Source: Cyclospora cayetanensis (lineage: Eukaryota; Apicomplexa; Conoidasida; Eucoccidiorida; Eimeriidae). Taken from it: DNA of 64,000 nt. The notes under the pieces are model-generated. The model searched no databases. It was not told the DNA's origin and saw only the letters and a program-made list of their open reading frames with translations. Within the stretch, counting starts at the first letter, position 1. Each line of letters starts with the position of its first letter. Made by a program: the position numbers and the translations under genes. Positions 35,331 through 45,466 of this stretch are shown piece after piece. The stretch lies in the NCBI RefSeq assembly GCF_002999335.1, contig NW_020312700.1, positions 310,001 to 374,000 on the forward strand. The letters are read 5' to 3'.

Positions 35331-38300
35331 ATGGAATCCGCAGAAGTGCTGCTAGGGAGAGGAGGCCCTCTCGGGCCCCCACCACGGCCAATGATCAGAG
35401 AGCACTGGAAATCCACTTGGTCTGAAGGAGCCCTGGACTGCCTCTATTCCGGTACTGCACGTAGTACCGAGACTCCGACTCCCTCTGGAAAAGGCGAGCA
35501 AAAGGTGTCTCAGGAAAGGAGAATCACCAGGTCCCATCCTTCTCTACCAGCCCCCCAAGACATCTTCTGCGAGACACGCAGCAGTCCTCTCCAAAAGAGG
35601 CCTGAGGGTTCACTTGACGTGCTGCTCTGCTCGCCAGTGAAAGACAGAGGGGCCCCTTTGGGGCCTTGGACTCCCCCCGTAGAGGAGGCACAGCCTCAGC
35701 AGCCAGTCCCCTGCGAGAAGCGCGCGCAAGAGTGGCAGCAAGCATCACAGCAAAGGCAGGACCGCCTTTCGAACTCAGAGGACGATGCGCGAGCGCACCA
35801 ACTGCGGCGTCAGCTGCATAATCTGAGGGCTGAAAGCCACCGCAAGGCCGCACGCCTCAGAAAGGAGAGACAGCAACTTCAGCAGCAGCTGGCTGAGGCT
35901 AGGCAGCACCAGCAGGTGCTGCAGTTGAGGCAGCAGCATCGCAGCAGCAGCAGCGAAAGTAGCGAAAACGGGAGCTCCATCGAGCCCTGGGCATCGTCGA
36001 TGGCGCTGCCGATTATGCCGCGTAGAAACCGCCCCTCACCTCGGGGCCCCAAGGGAATTCTTTTGCCACCCTTCTCTCCCCGCATGGTGCTCCTGCATGT
36101 CTACGACTTGACGCCTGCCATATCGGCCTACATCAACCGAATCATGAGGCCCTTTGGTGCGGGGGCTTTCCACGCGGGTGTCGAAGTCTTTGGCCAAGAG
36201 TACTGCTTTGGGCAAACGCCTGGTCAGTTACCAGCTGGCTAACCCCATTCTAAGAGGGATAGACGACTAAAGTTGCGAATGCTGCCACGCCACTTGAGGG
36301 GTTCCTCCTCAGCAGGTGGATAGCAAGGCCCTAGCCACGACATGCGAGCCGCTGCATCGGACAGAATGCCCATGTTGCACGGCGAGCAGCTGAGCCTTCC
36401 CACCACTGAGTCGGCGGGCAGGTAGTCCGTTGGCTGGGCACGTCTGGGAGCGAGCATCGTTAGTCCCGTGTTAGCTGGGGAGGGACTGCAGTGCTGCATC
36501 TAGCTGATGGACCCTTTGTGCAAGCCGTCCTCGACACATGCCCGGCGTGAAGCTAGACTGGGAGTAACAGTGGCTAGCTGGGCAGCTGAACAGCATGGGG
36601 TTGGCTTTCCTAGGTTCGTCCTAGCGTGCGCAGTTAGTCGTCACCTTAAAAAGGCCCTTGTTTGACAAGCGAGCGATCTAGCGAAGGCCTATGCACAAAG
36701 GGGGCAACCGCATGTGCAGACGTGCTGAGGGGTGTTCCAGTGTCGCGCAAAAAGTCTGGCTTGCAGAGCTCAACAGAGATACACCAGCAGGAGCCATAGC
36801 ATTAGCACCGGCACCTGCAGTATAGGGGCAGTAGAAGAGGAGCACAACAACGCAGTAGCATCTGTATAATTACATTCATATGCTTATGAATGCGTCTATG
36901 TACGTGGGCTGTAATGCAGACGACACCACCGGAGTCAACGTCTGCGAGCCAATGCAGCATCCCGCTCATATATACAGAGAGACTGTCCCCATGGGGTTAG
37001 TAAATACCACCCCAAATTGATTATGTTGTGTGCTCTGGCCGATTTGTCTCTTCTGCCGTTCAGTAGTCCCGCGATAAGATCCCTCCACCAGGAGCAATGC
37101 AGGGAAGCTTGTTTTTGTTTCGGACGCTCTTTGTGACTTGCGGTGTCTGCACAGCCCAACAGACTTGAACGTGGACGACTTCTGCTCTCTGATGAATACG
37201 CTGAAGAAAGAATGGCCAGGCAACTCCTACGACATTCTTACGAGGCACGGACCATCCCTAGAGTATTGTACTTAGAGGAGTTTCTCAGCGGGGGAACACT
37301 GAGCATGTTCAGCCTGACTCCTTTCGTAGCCGACCGCCTCCTTAACCCTACAGAATAACTTACCCGCTGCTCTTTAACTGCTTGCTTTCTCCCTGGAGCG
37401 GTTGAACTGGCTGCTGCAGGAACTGCGTCAATTTTGCCGACCACCTCTGCATCCTCTTAGGAGTAGGCCGCGTGCCTGCTTGGCTCTTTAGGCTGCAGAA
37501 CCAGGCGAATTCCATCAAGGGAGGAGCCCGAGCAGCAGCGGCAGCAGCCGCTGCTGCTGCTCGACAGCTTCAGCGCCTGGACACGCACGCAGGGATCTCA
37601 GCAACTGCAACGGCAGCAGCAGAAGCAGCAGCCCATGCCGCGTCTGCTGCCGCAGGAGCAGCTGTTTCCTTTGGAAGGCTTTTAAAGCAAGCGCACCAGG
37701 TTAGAAGAGACAGGAAGACAGGGGCACGGCGGAGGGGCCCTCTCAACCTCACAGGGTGCCACACCAGACTAGGAGGGAGCTTCCCCCCTCCCGAGAATAT
37801 AGGGGGCCTCCCAAGCGTCAACTGCCCCGAGAGCAGGAAGGGGAGCAGTAGCAGGGCAAGCTCTGCTGCGCAAGCGGCATGCAAGGCCCCCCCCCGTGCC
37901 AACCGAACGGAGGCCGCCTGTTCCTTCCTTAGTTCAGCCTCTTGCACTCTCCTGAAACCCCTAAAGTCAGGATCCACTACTAGGGGAGGTCCTACATGCG
38001 ACTGCTGTAAAGCGGGCACCTGGTGGATCGCTCGCCAGTGCCAGCGGCCGGCGGAGGGCTTAGGGGCCCTGCATGAGCCTCCCCTGGGGCCCCTCGAGAG
38101 GGTCGCCTTGGGGATCCCCCTCCTGGGGCCCCCTTAATGGATCAGCAGGGCCCCAGAAGCCCTCCGAATCGGCCGTGGCTGGGGAGGAGGCAAGCGCCAG
38201 CACATAGGCATGTACTTCCTTGTGTTCCCCCGCGTCTCTTGTTTTGCTTTTCTGTGTCCTGCCTCTATTCGCTGCTGACGCTTCTACTGCGGTGTCTCTC

Positions 38301-38738
38301 TTTCAGGATGTGAGGCTTTCCGATGAAATGGGAAGATACATACTAGCGGTGAGACACTCGCCCAGAGCTTATCAAGGCCATGCGATCAAGGACATGTCTA
38401 GTATGAGGGTCTTTTAAACAGGTGGAATGCTCAATAAGAATCAGGGCTTCTGAAATATTCGTGTACTGCAGGGCGTAAATTTTCTTGGAGAGCGTTTGGC
38501 TGAGGGCGTCTCTTGCCTTCCTTCAGAGTGGCACGAGGACGACTGTCACTACTCGGAGGCCTTTTCTTCCTGTCAAAGGTGTCCCCAGCTGTCTGCAGAC
38601 TCCCTTGGGATCCTTGAAGAAAAAGCCCTTCCGGGGCCCCCTTCCGATCAGAAAGAGAAAGACAAAGAGCAAGGGGTTCATTTAAGCAGCACGGCCCTTG
38701 AAACTCCCACTGACTCCAATGACGCATTTTCGCGCTAA
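35331..38738 (+). CDS. PPPDE (DeSI-type) thiol peptidase
   Basis: Six exons (35331-36222, 36920-36995, 37155-37244, 37420-37699, 38307-38348, 38472-38738) join in phase to give 548 residues. The PPPDE fold is complete: LLHVYDLTPAISAYINRIM, FHAGVEVFGQEYCFG with catalytic His281, HIYRETVPMGPTDL, EWPGNSYDILTR, then NCVNFADHLCILLGVGRVPAW with catalytic Cys355. Such enzymes remove ubiquitin or SUMO from substrates. An N-terminal region of about 245 residues, Pro-rich then Arg/Gln/Glu coiled coil, precedes the domain. An Ala-rich segment and an acidic tail follow. The intron after exon 3 has a GC donor (GAG/GCACGG). The intron after exon 4 (37700-38306) is open in frame for 146 codons, so a retained-intron isoform ending at 38137 is possible. 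The start ATG is the first in the long exon. Confidence 0.88.
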
Positions 38739-41700
38739 AAGGTCTCTTCCTAATTCCCACCGTGTGCACATAGCACCAGGGTCGAGGCGCTAAGGCGTGT
38801 AATATTTGGTAGTATTTTACATATTTGTCGTTTTGTTTGACTTAAAGGAGCCTTCCCACTTTATATCCCAAGACCTTGGGATTGCCCCAGGGACACATCC
38901 TGTGGGGAAAAGTAGCTACAGTGGGGACTCCTTTATACTTTTGTCTTAGCCCTAGACAAAATTTTTTGTTACTGGTATACAGGTAGACATGGCGAATGGG
39001 TACTACTTGCAAGGGTTTAGTGTCCTGTGTGTTGTTCCAAAAAGTGGCAGTCAGAGATCTCCTGGAGCTGCCATACAGCCCATCTAAACAGGACGTACCG
39101 TTCGGAGCTTCTGCACTTTGAAAGCCGTAGTCCCTTAGCCCAGTGTAGTGGTTATTCCGCGCACTACAGTATACGCGTGAGGGAGTGCGGCTCGCGTTGG
39201 CTGCTAGAGGCAAACGGAATCACACCTATAGCTTGAAAGGATAGTTAGAATATACAGCTTACATAAATCCCTATTTTGGTTGTGCTCTCAGGATTTACGA
39301 TTTAGGCCTTGGCTGCTCGGGGTATCCAGCCCCAGCCAGTGCTCGGCTCCTCCGTGCCCGCGATAGTTCGTCCACCAAACACTTGCGTATCTCTGACTTT
39401 CTTGCAGTTAATTTCACCAGGTTTCAGCAATTCGAGGTCTCACCAGCTTGTCGCACGCCTTTCTCTTCCCTTCGAAGAAGGATTTAAAGGCGTAGATAGG
39501 GTGTAACAGCGACGATGTCAGTGAAGTGCCTGCTACGGTTCATTCTTACATGTTATTCATCCTTAGTGACCCTAGCTAGGATTATGATCTAAGCTACGAA
39601 AGTCGATGGCCTTGAGGGTTGGCGCCTATCTCTGTACACCACAACTCGAGGTGACCCTCACCCATGTATTCTCTCAATGCCAAGGCTGGTAGACATGCTT
39701 GGCCGATTTGAGGTTAATGCTAAGATTTAGTGCTCACGGGCTTCCACGGCCCTTTTTCCCAGAATAATGAACCCTTCTACCGCAGATGCCCTCCATCATT
39801 CCCTGGCCTGCGGGGACTCTGAGTGTCTTCGACGCTCGAAGACACCCGGAAGCTCCTCTGATATAGGGCTCTGCGCCTCTGAATGCCCCAAACGTTCGAG
39901 TACCCCTAGGCTTTCTACTAATAGCTGGAAGAAGAAACTATTAGCACAGCCCCAGTTCATGGGCAGTCAGAGAAACCCAGTCCCAGCTCCTGCAAGTAAG
40001 AAAGGAAGTACACCGGAAAATAAGGAAAGGAGCCCAAAGGACATCATACTGCTGGTGCAGCAGCACTATCACCAAGTATGGCAGTCAAAGCAGTCGCGAC
40101 AGCCGCAGAAGGGAGCATGGAAGAGAGGTTGGAGTGAAGCGACTAAGAAAGTCCACAAACATTCCCCCCGTCGATATTGCTTCTCTCTCTCCCCTATCCT
40201 TCGAAGCCCAAAGCAGCGACTCACAGTAAACCACTTCAATACTTGATGATCTTACGCTGAATTCTGGTATATGGGCAGCTTTGGCATACGGAATACACTT
40301 TCAGGGAGGATACACACACTCGATCCAGCACGCAGCGACACCGATACTTCATAAGGTGGCTTGTGATCCTAGGCATACATTTTAAAGTAACCTCTCTGAT
40401 TGAATTCAAACTAGTGCCTTGTGTGCAGCAAGAAATTCGTGCGTCCGGGGCATTGTGTAGTGCTGCTACGAAACAAGACTTCGTCGCTCATAGGGGCCCC
40501 AAGGCACCCCTAAACACGTTAAAGCAAAAGCAGAGGCAATGTATGTTGTGAAGAACTGCTACTCTCTAGCCCTGAACTTTGGCCTGATCGGTGCCCGTGG
40601 TGACCATTTTGGGCGTAGGGTTTCCTCGCTGAGGGCATGGTCCGTCGTTGCGTGCAGGTGTCTCTCCGTGTCTCCGATCTCTGCGTATCCAGGTAAATCA
40701 ATGGAAGTCTGTAGATGGCGTTGATCGATTCCTCTTTGGCTTGAGGCCTCCATAAGTCTTCATGGGTTATACATGGAGCTGCTTGAGTGTATGGCCAGCC
40801 AAGGCGATTGTCTCGTTGGTGCGGCCTCAGCGCAATAGAAAACCGAAAAGGCTGGAGTCTGTGGGGGTACAGCAGGTGGGTCCCCTGGCATAAGGTCGTG
40901 AATCAGACTTATTACACACTTGCCTGTAGCGCAGGCATAGAAGCAATCGTTGGGGCAAGCGAAGCAAAGGTAGTGGCACCAGACTGTTGCAAGCCAGCCG
41001 CAGAGCATAGAGAAAAGGTAGAATACGTGGCAAAAGCGCATAGAGGTAGATCGAGAAGGTACCAGGGTGGTTAGGGCATCATTGAAAAAATATTTGAGCG
41101 AACTGAGTGATATGAGGCTTCCGGAGCACGAGGAGGAAAGGCTACAGTCAAATACGCAGATGGTAAAAACCAGGCAGACAGTAAGAGGTACAGCACACTG
41201 CATGATGAGGACGCGAAAAAAAAGCTATTCGTACCTCATGGAAGAGCCTGATGTTGCCAATGTTGTTTGCAGATCGCACTCAAGGCTGCTTCTTCAGTTA
41301 AGACATCTAAATTGAAAGGTGAGACACTTGCGTTTCAGCTTTGTAGTTTCAGGGTCTGACTACCAGCTTCGTGTCCTCATCTCAAGTGAACAGCTGGATA
41401 GAACATTGCCACTCTAAATTTTGCATCGATACTTCTGGCCTGAAGTTTCGCATGTAAGAACTTCCTTGGGGCTCAGCGAGGACTGCTGCTGGAACAAAGA
41501 ATAACGAAGTGAGGACCAACACACCGATTAAGGAAGAGGAAAGAGCATCCAGGACAAAGGTCTGCCATGCCACTCGTCTCCTAATAGTCGAAGTTTACAA
41601 TAGGTTCTATTAATTGCCTTTACAGAAGAACTCTGATGCTTCTGTGGGAGCGGTGCACGCAACACCAAAGCGGACAGGAACCCCCCAAACTCGAGCCAGA

Positions 41701-41804
41701 GGCTTCCAGAATGCGCATAAACAGGATGCAATACCACTCTCAGCCCCTTAAACCACACTTTAAGCTATGAATATACTAGATCTTCAGGTAATGCGGTTGG
41801 GGCG
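38739..41804. other. Gene-poor stretch with one candidate exon
   Basis: About 3.1 kb. A plus-strand frame at 39767-40246 (159 codons, basic, Ser/Pro/Lys-rich, with VQQHYHQVWQSKQSRQ) could be a small gene or an upstream exon of the Gln-rich gene at 41805; its composition resembles that protein. One GGGGCCCC palindrome lies at about 40494. Nothing else is recognised. Confidence 0.4.
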
Positions 41805-44030
41805 GTGGCGCAGGGGAAAGCGTCCAAGTGCTCCGTATCGTTATCTATTAGTATGCCCGTTAGTGGTGCTCCCCTTGGAGTCCAGACACCCTGCAAAGAT
41901 TCAAGAATACCAAATGCCCCCAGCCAAGAAGAAGCCCACAGCTTTCTCGGGGGTCGTTGCGCCAGAGCTGTTGAGAACCCGTCAGCAACTAGTAGGACCA
42001 GTAGGCACGATCCCCAAGATAGCGGTCCCTACAGCCGGGCAAAATTTCCTTATGCTTTTTCGGTGTCCAGTAGAGCTGTGGAACTGTCAACATCGAGCCA
42101 CAAAGACACTCTACCTCGAAACGTATCGCAAGATGACACCAAAATAACAACTTTCGTGGAGGCTTCACAAGAAACAGCCCTACAAAAACCCTCCGAGAGT
42201 TCCTGGCCCGCTAATGTTCCTCCAGAGATATTGGTTGCTAATGGGACCAAAGAAAGACTAGAAAACGGGGAAGCATGTACACAAGAGCGTAAGCTTGAAG
42301 GGAGCCTAAGGAGTGAAGCGCTCATGCAACAAGGGCAGCTTACTTTAGCGACTAGCTCATCCGAAGTGCTGCAGTTGCACCAGCAACAGCACCAGAAGCA
42401 TGAACAGCAAGAGGTACAGATACAGCATCAAATAAAGTTACTAAAGCAGCTGACACTGCAGCAGCCGCTACTGCACAGCGACGTGAAGCAGCAACAGCTC
42501 CTGAAACAACTTAAGCATCAGATCATGCATTACCGCCAACAGCAGAAGCAGCAGCAGCATCTGCTGCAGCAACAAGAACAAATAGAGCAGCAACTGCACC
42601 AACAGATCACCCTGCTGCAGCTCGAAAAACAGCTGCTGGAGGACAAACAACAAGTGCTGCTGGCTCTTCAAAAGCAGCAGCAGTCGTTGCACCTCTACAT
42701 GGGCTCTTTAGAAAGAACAGCCACAGGACTAAACGTTGGGTCCACAACTGAGACTGGCCAGTGTGTTCTTGAAAAAAATGATTCATGTGGGCCTTCTGGA
42801 TCGGCCAGGCGGGTAAGAAAAAACCCAGGGTCTCCTCAACCCTCTAAGTTTCCTGTAGCTTACTCTGGGGAAGCACTGCAGAGGCATCCAGGTAAATACT
42901 TTAAGAGTCCATCCTCGAAGATCCCCGTGGTTTGCAAGAAAGGTACAAGGGGTCACAACACACAGAAACGGCTCAATATAAAGACGATGTCGAGCGGAGT
43001 CGCCCTGGAGAAAGTGGACCCAAGGGTGACCCCGGAACTTCAGACGTCCAGCTGCCCACCCCGGCTCATACCAAAAGGGTCACCGCGGCCAGCAAAGAGC
43101 ACCCTCAGAAGCACCCCGAACGGCTGTTCAGCTGTTGGCACTCCTATATCCATAGTAGACGATTGCTGCATGCCCCCCAGTAGGTCACTTGTCTTCCCAG
43201 TCGAGGGTTGCCGGCGAGCGCCAACCAAGGCAACACGCAGGCAGTCCGACAGTTTACACATACTTCTGAAGCCTCGTGGATCTTCTGGGAATTCAAAGAG
43301 AGTCTCTAACCCTATTTCAGTCTCGGTTGATGTTCGTCTTGGGGTTCGGCAGCTGAGTAGGCACGGAAGAAGCCTGGAATACACCACCTGGCAGCGTTTC
43401 CTGCTGGGGTCGTCCACGACAGACAGGAGCCCCCCACTCAGGGCGCCTCTGGGGGCTGTGCAAGACTTTAAAAAGCATGGAACAACAGCAGAGTCACAAG
43501 TTCAGTACATTGCAACCTCTAGCCACGGAACAGGCGCGCAGACTGAGAGGGTCCTTTGGGAAGTGGTGAAAACCGGCAAAGAGGTGAATCCAAAGGGGAG
43601 CCCCCAAAGCAAGGGCGGCCAAAGCGAAGTAATCCGGCTCGAGCTACCAGTGGTAGGGGGAGCGAAGCTGGGTAGCTTGTGTTTACTCGGAGAGGTGCGA
43701 CAAAGAACTCACAGCTTCTGCGGAGCACCAGAAGAGGAACCTTGCGGGCAAGACTGTGCACCAGCACATAACCAGCAACAACCAAAGCTGCAACAAGATG
43801 AGTTGCTAGCCTTACAGCATGAGGAAAAAGAAACACATGACCAGAATTATCCCCAGGTAGTCACAGACAAAAAAGTGGATGGAATTCCGTTGAACGAATC
43901 ATTGTATGGGGATTTCTTTTGTGGCGTTCCCTTGAAGAGTCCCCGTGGGAGCGACTGGCCCTCGGAGGCACATAGCATTGAGAGTTTCGGCAGCATCTAC
44001 GGCCCCCCTCCTCTGACCTGTCCTTTTTGA
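41805..44030 (+). CDS. Gln-rich hypothetical protein
   Basis: A single uninterrupted frame of 741 codons on the plus strand. Residues about 185-300 form a Gln/His/Leu-rich helical region (LHQQQHQKHEQQ onward) with heptad-like Leu spacing, probably coiled coil. The flanks are Ser/Pro/Thr-rich and probably disordered, with many Arg/Lys-Ser sites and motifs such as RRVRKNPGSPQPSK. The end is more acidic. No catalytic domain is recognised. Unlike most genes here it has no intron in the long frame, although the start could be further upstream (see 39767-40246). A DNA- or RNA-associated regulatory role would be guesswork. Confidence 0.65.
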   Translation: MAQGKASKCSVSLSISMPVSGAPLGVQTPCKDSRIPNAPSQEEAHSFLGGRCARAVENPSATSRTSRHDPQDSGPYSRAKFPYAFSVSSRAVELSTSSHKDTLPRNVSQDDTKITTFVEASQETALQKPSESSWPANVPPEILVANGTKERLENGEACTQERKLEGSLRSEALMQQGQLTLATSSSEVLQLHQQQHQKHEQQEVQIQHQIKLLKQLTLQQPLLHSDVKQQQLLKQLKHQIMHYRQQQKQQQHLLQQQEQIEQQLHQQITLLQLEKQLLEDKQQVLLALQKQQQSLHLYMGSLERTATGLNVGSTTETGQCVLEKNDSCGPSGSARRVRKNPGSPQPSKFPVAYSGEALQRHPGKYFKSPSSKIPVVCKKGTRGHNTQKRLNIKTMSSGVALEKVDPRVTPELQTSSCPPRLIPKGSPRPAKSTLRSTPNGCSAVGTPISIVDDCCMPPSRSLVFPVEGCRRAPTKATRRQSDSLHILLKPRGSSGNSKRVSNPISVSVDVRLGVRQLSRHGRSLEYTTWQRFLLGSSTTDRSPPLRAPLGAVQDFKKHGTTAESQVQYIATSSHGTGAQTERVLWEVVKTGKEVNPKGSPQSKGGQSEVIRLELPVVGGAKLGSLCLLGEVRQRTHSFCGAPEEEPCGQDCAPAHNQQQPKLQQDELLALQHEEKETHDQNYPQVVTDKKVDGIPLNESLYGDFFCGVPLKSPRGSDWPSEAHSIESFGSIYGPPPLTCPF

Positions 44031-45466
44031 CATGCACTAGAAATTCACCGTGAATGATTTAGCTTTGTAGCGCGTGTGCGAAGCGTGTAGCTAGGCGCCT
44101 TCCAGAAGAATGGGTAGTCAGCCAGCTAACAGAATTGGTGGTCTGGTAGGGCGGAGGGTAAATAACTTGCGGGATAAGCGGGCCCGCTAATATCTGGATT
44201 TGTTGAATGGACAGTCTTCAAATACACTAAGGATGTTGCCATGAGGTCCCAGTAGAATATGAAAGGAGTCAAAACGTGGGGGGAAATAGATCAAGAGAGC
44301 ACAGGCATCGACCTAAAAGTCGCCGGGGATCATTATTCTTTAAGTTGGGCGGTACAGCTTCTAGACTGCAGCTGCGAGCTGGACTGCTTATACTAGCTGC
44401 TGATACCACCGTAGAACTTGTGGTGGAAGAAGGCCTGGGGCCGATGTGTCCCCTAAGAAAGTGGCGCCAGTAAATATCGAAAAGCATTTAGAATTAAATG
44501 CACCGGGGAGGATTTAGTATATTGCGATGTGCTAAGCAAAGGCGGAAGGGCTGTCGTAGAGCTAATCGCATTACTCATGCGCAGCTAGGTAGCACTTGGT
44601 GTAACTTAATAATACAGCTTTAATTTTGGGCCAGTTAAAGTTTGTTTGTACGTCTTTTCCCTGTAATTTTTCTATAATCCGCATTTCTATCTGAATCCTA
44701 CCAGAGGGTTTGAAAACTTGGTGCAGTTTCAAAATCGACTTCCGCGTTATTGCATCCTGTCCTCAGATCGACTCCCCCTCACGCCGTTCCAATTCGTGTC
44801 CCTTAATGCTTCAGCGCTTTTCCTTCCCTTCTGGCCAGGCGAATCAAGTGATAATGGCGATGAAAAGGACGCGTGAAGAAAAACTGGGGCTTTCTTACTT
44901 ACGTAGGCCTGTGTGAATGCACATAGTCCAGTGGACTGGTTCGGTCGGTGCGCTCCGAGGCCGCCTTAGTACAAGGTTTATGGGCGTTTGGAGACAAATC
45001 TGTCCATTTCTGCACTCCTAAAAGCCTTGCTTCTGTGTAAAAGCCTAACGTTGATGGAAGCCCCATAAAAGCCCCTCATTCGACCCTTGAATTCTATATT
45101 GTGTGCTACTGCGTGCGGTGGCAGCTAGGGCCTACAATTTACCGTGGCCTACTTTTCAAATACTACACACAGCATACCATACCATAGGAAGTAGGTGAAC
45201 AAAAGCCTTCGAGGAGACTGCACACTCTGTGGTCCGCCTGCCGCTGCCTCGTCGCACCCGATCTGACACACTCTTGAAAAGCTAACGCCGGAGGCTTATT
45301 CATGGTTATTCGGCTGGGGTTAGAAAGCGATATTTTCCCCCTGACCCGCTTGACTTTGTGGATGTTGGCATTCCATTGCTTTGAAGTAACCTAGAAGGCA
45401 GGACCAGCCTTCCTGCTCTGCATTACCATCGATTTTTGTGTAATCTTCTGTGTTAATATTGCTCCC
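44031..45466. other. Gene-poor stretch
   Basis: About 1.4 kb with only short frames, no trinucleotide tracts and no repeats. It is more AT-rich toward 44600-44700. Presumably it holds 3' and 5' flanking DNA of two tandem plus-strand genes. Confidence 0.5.

Noticed and set aside
38842..39213. 123-codon minus-strand frame, considered as a retroelement remnant
   Set aside because: No reverse transcriptase, integrase or protease motif, no terminal repeats and no paralogous copy in the window.
41797..41870. tRNA-like start GGGGCGGTGGCGCAGGGG
   Set aside because: No matching anticodon stem, T-loop (GGTTCGA) or acceptor complement follows within 90 bp, and the sequence continues as an open coding frame.
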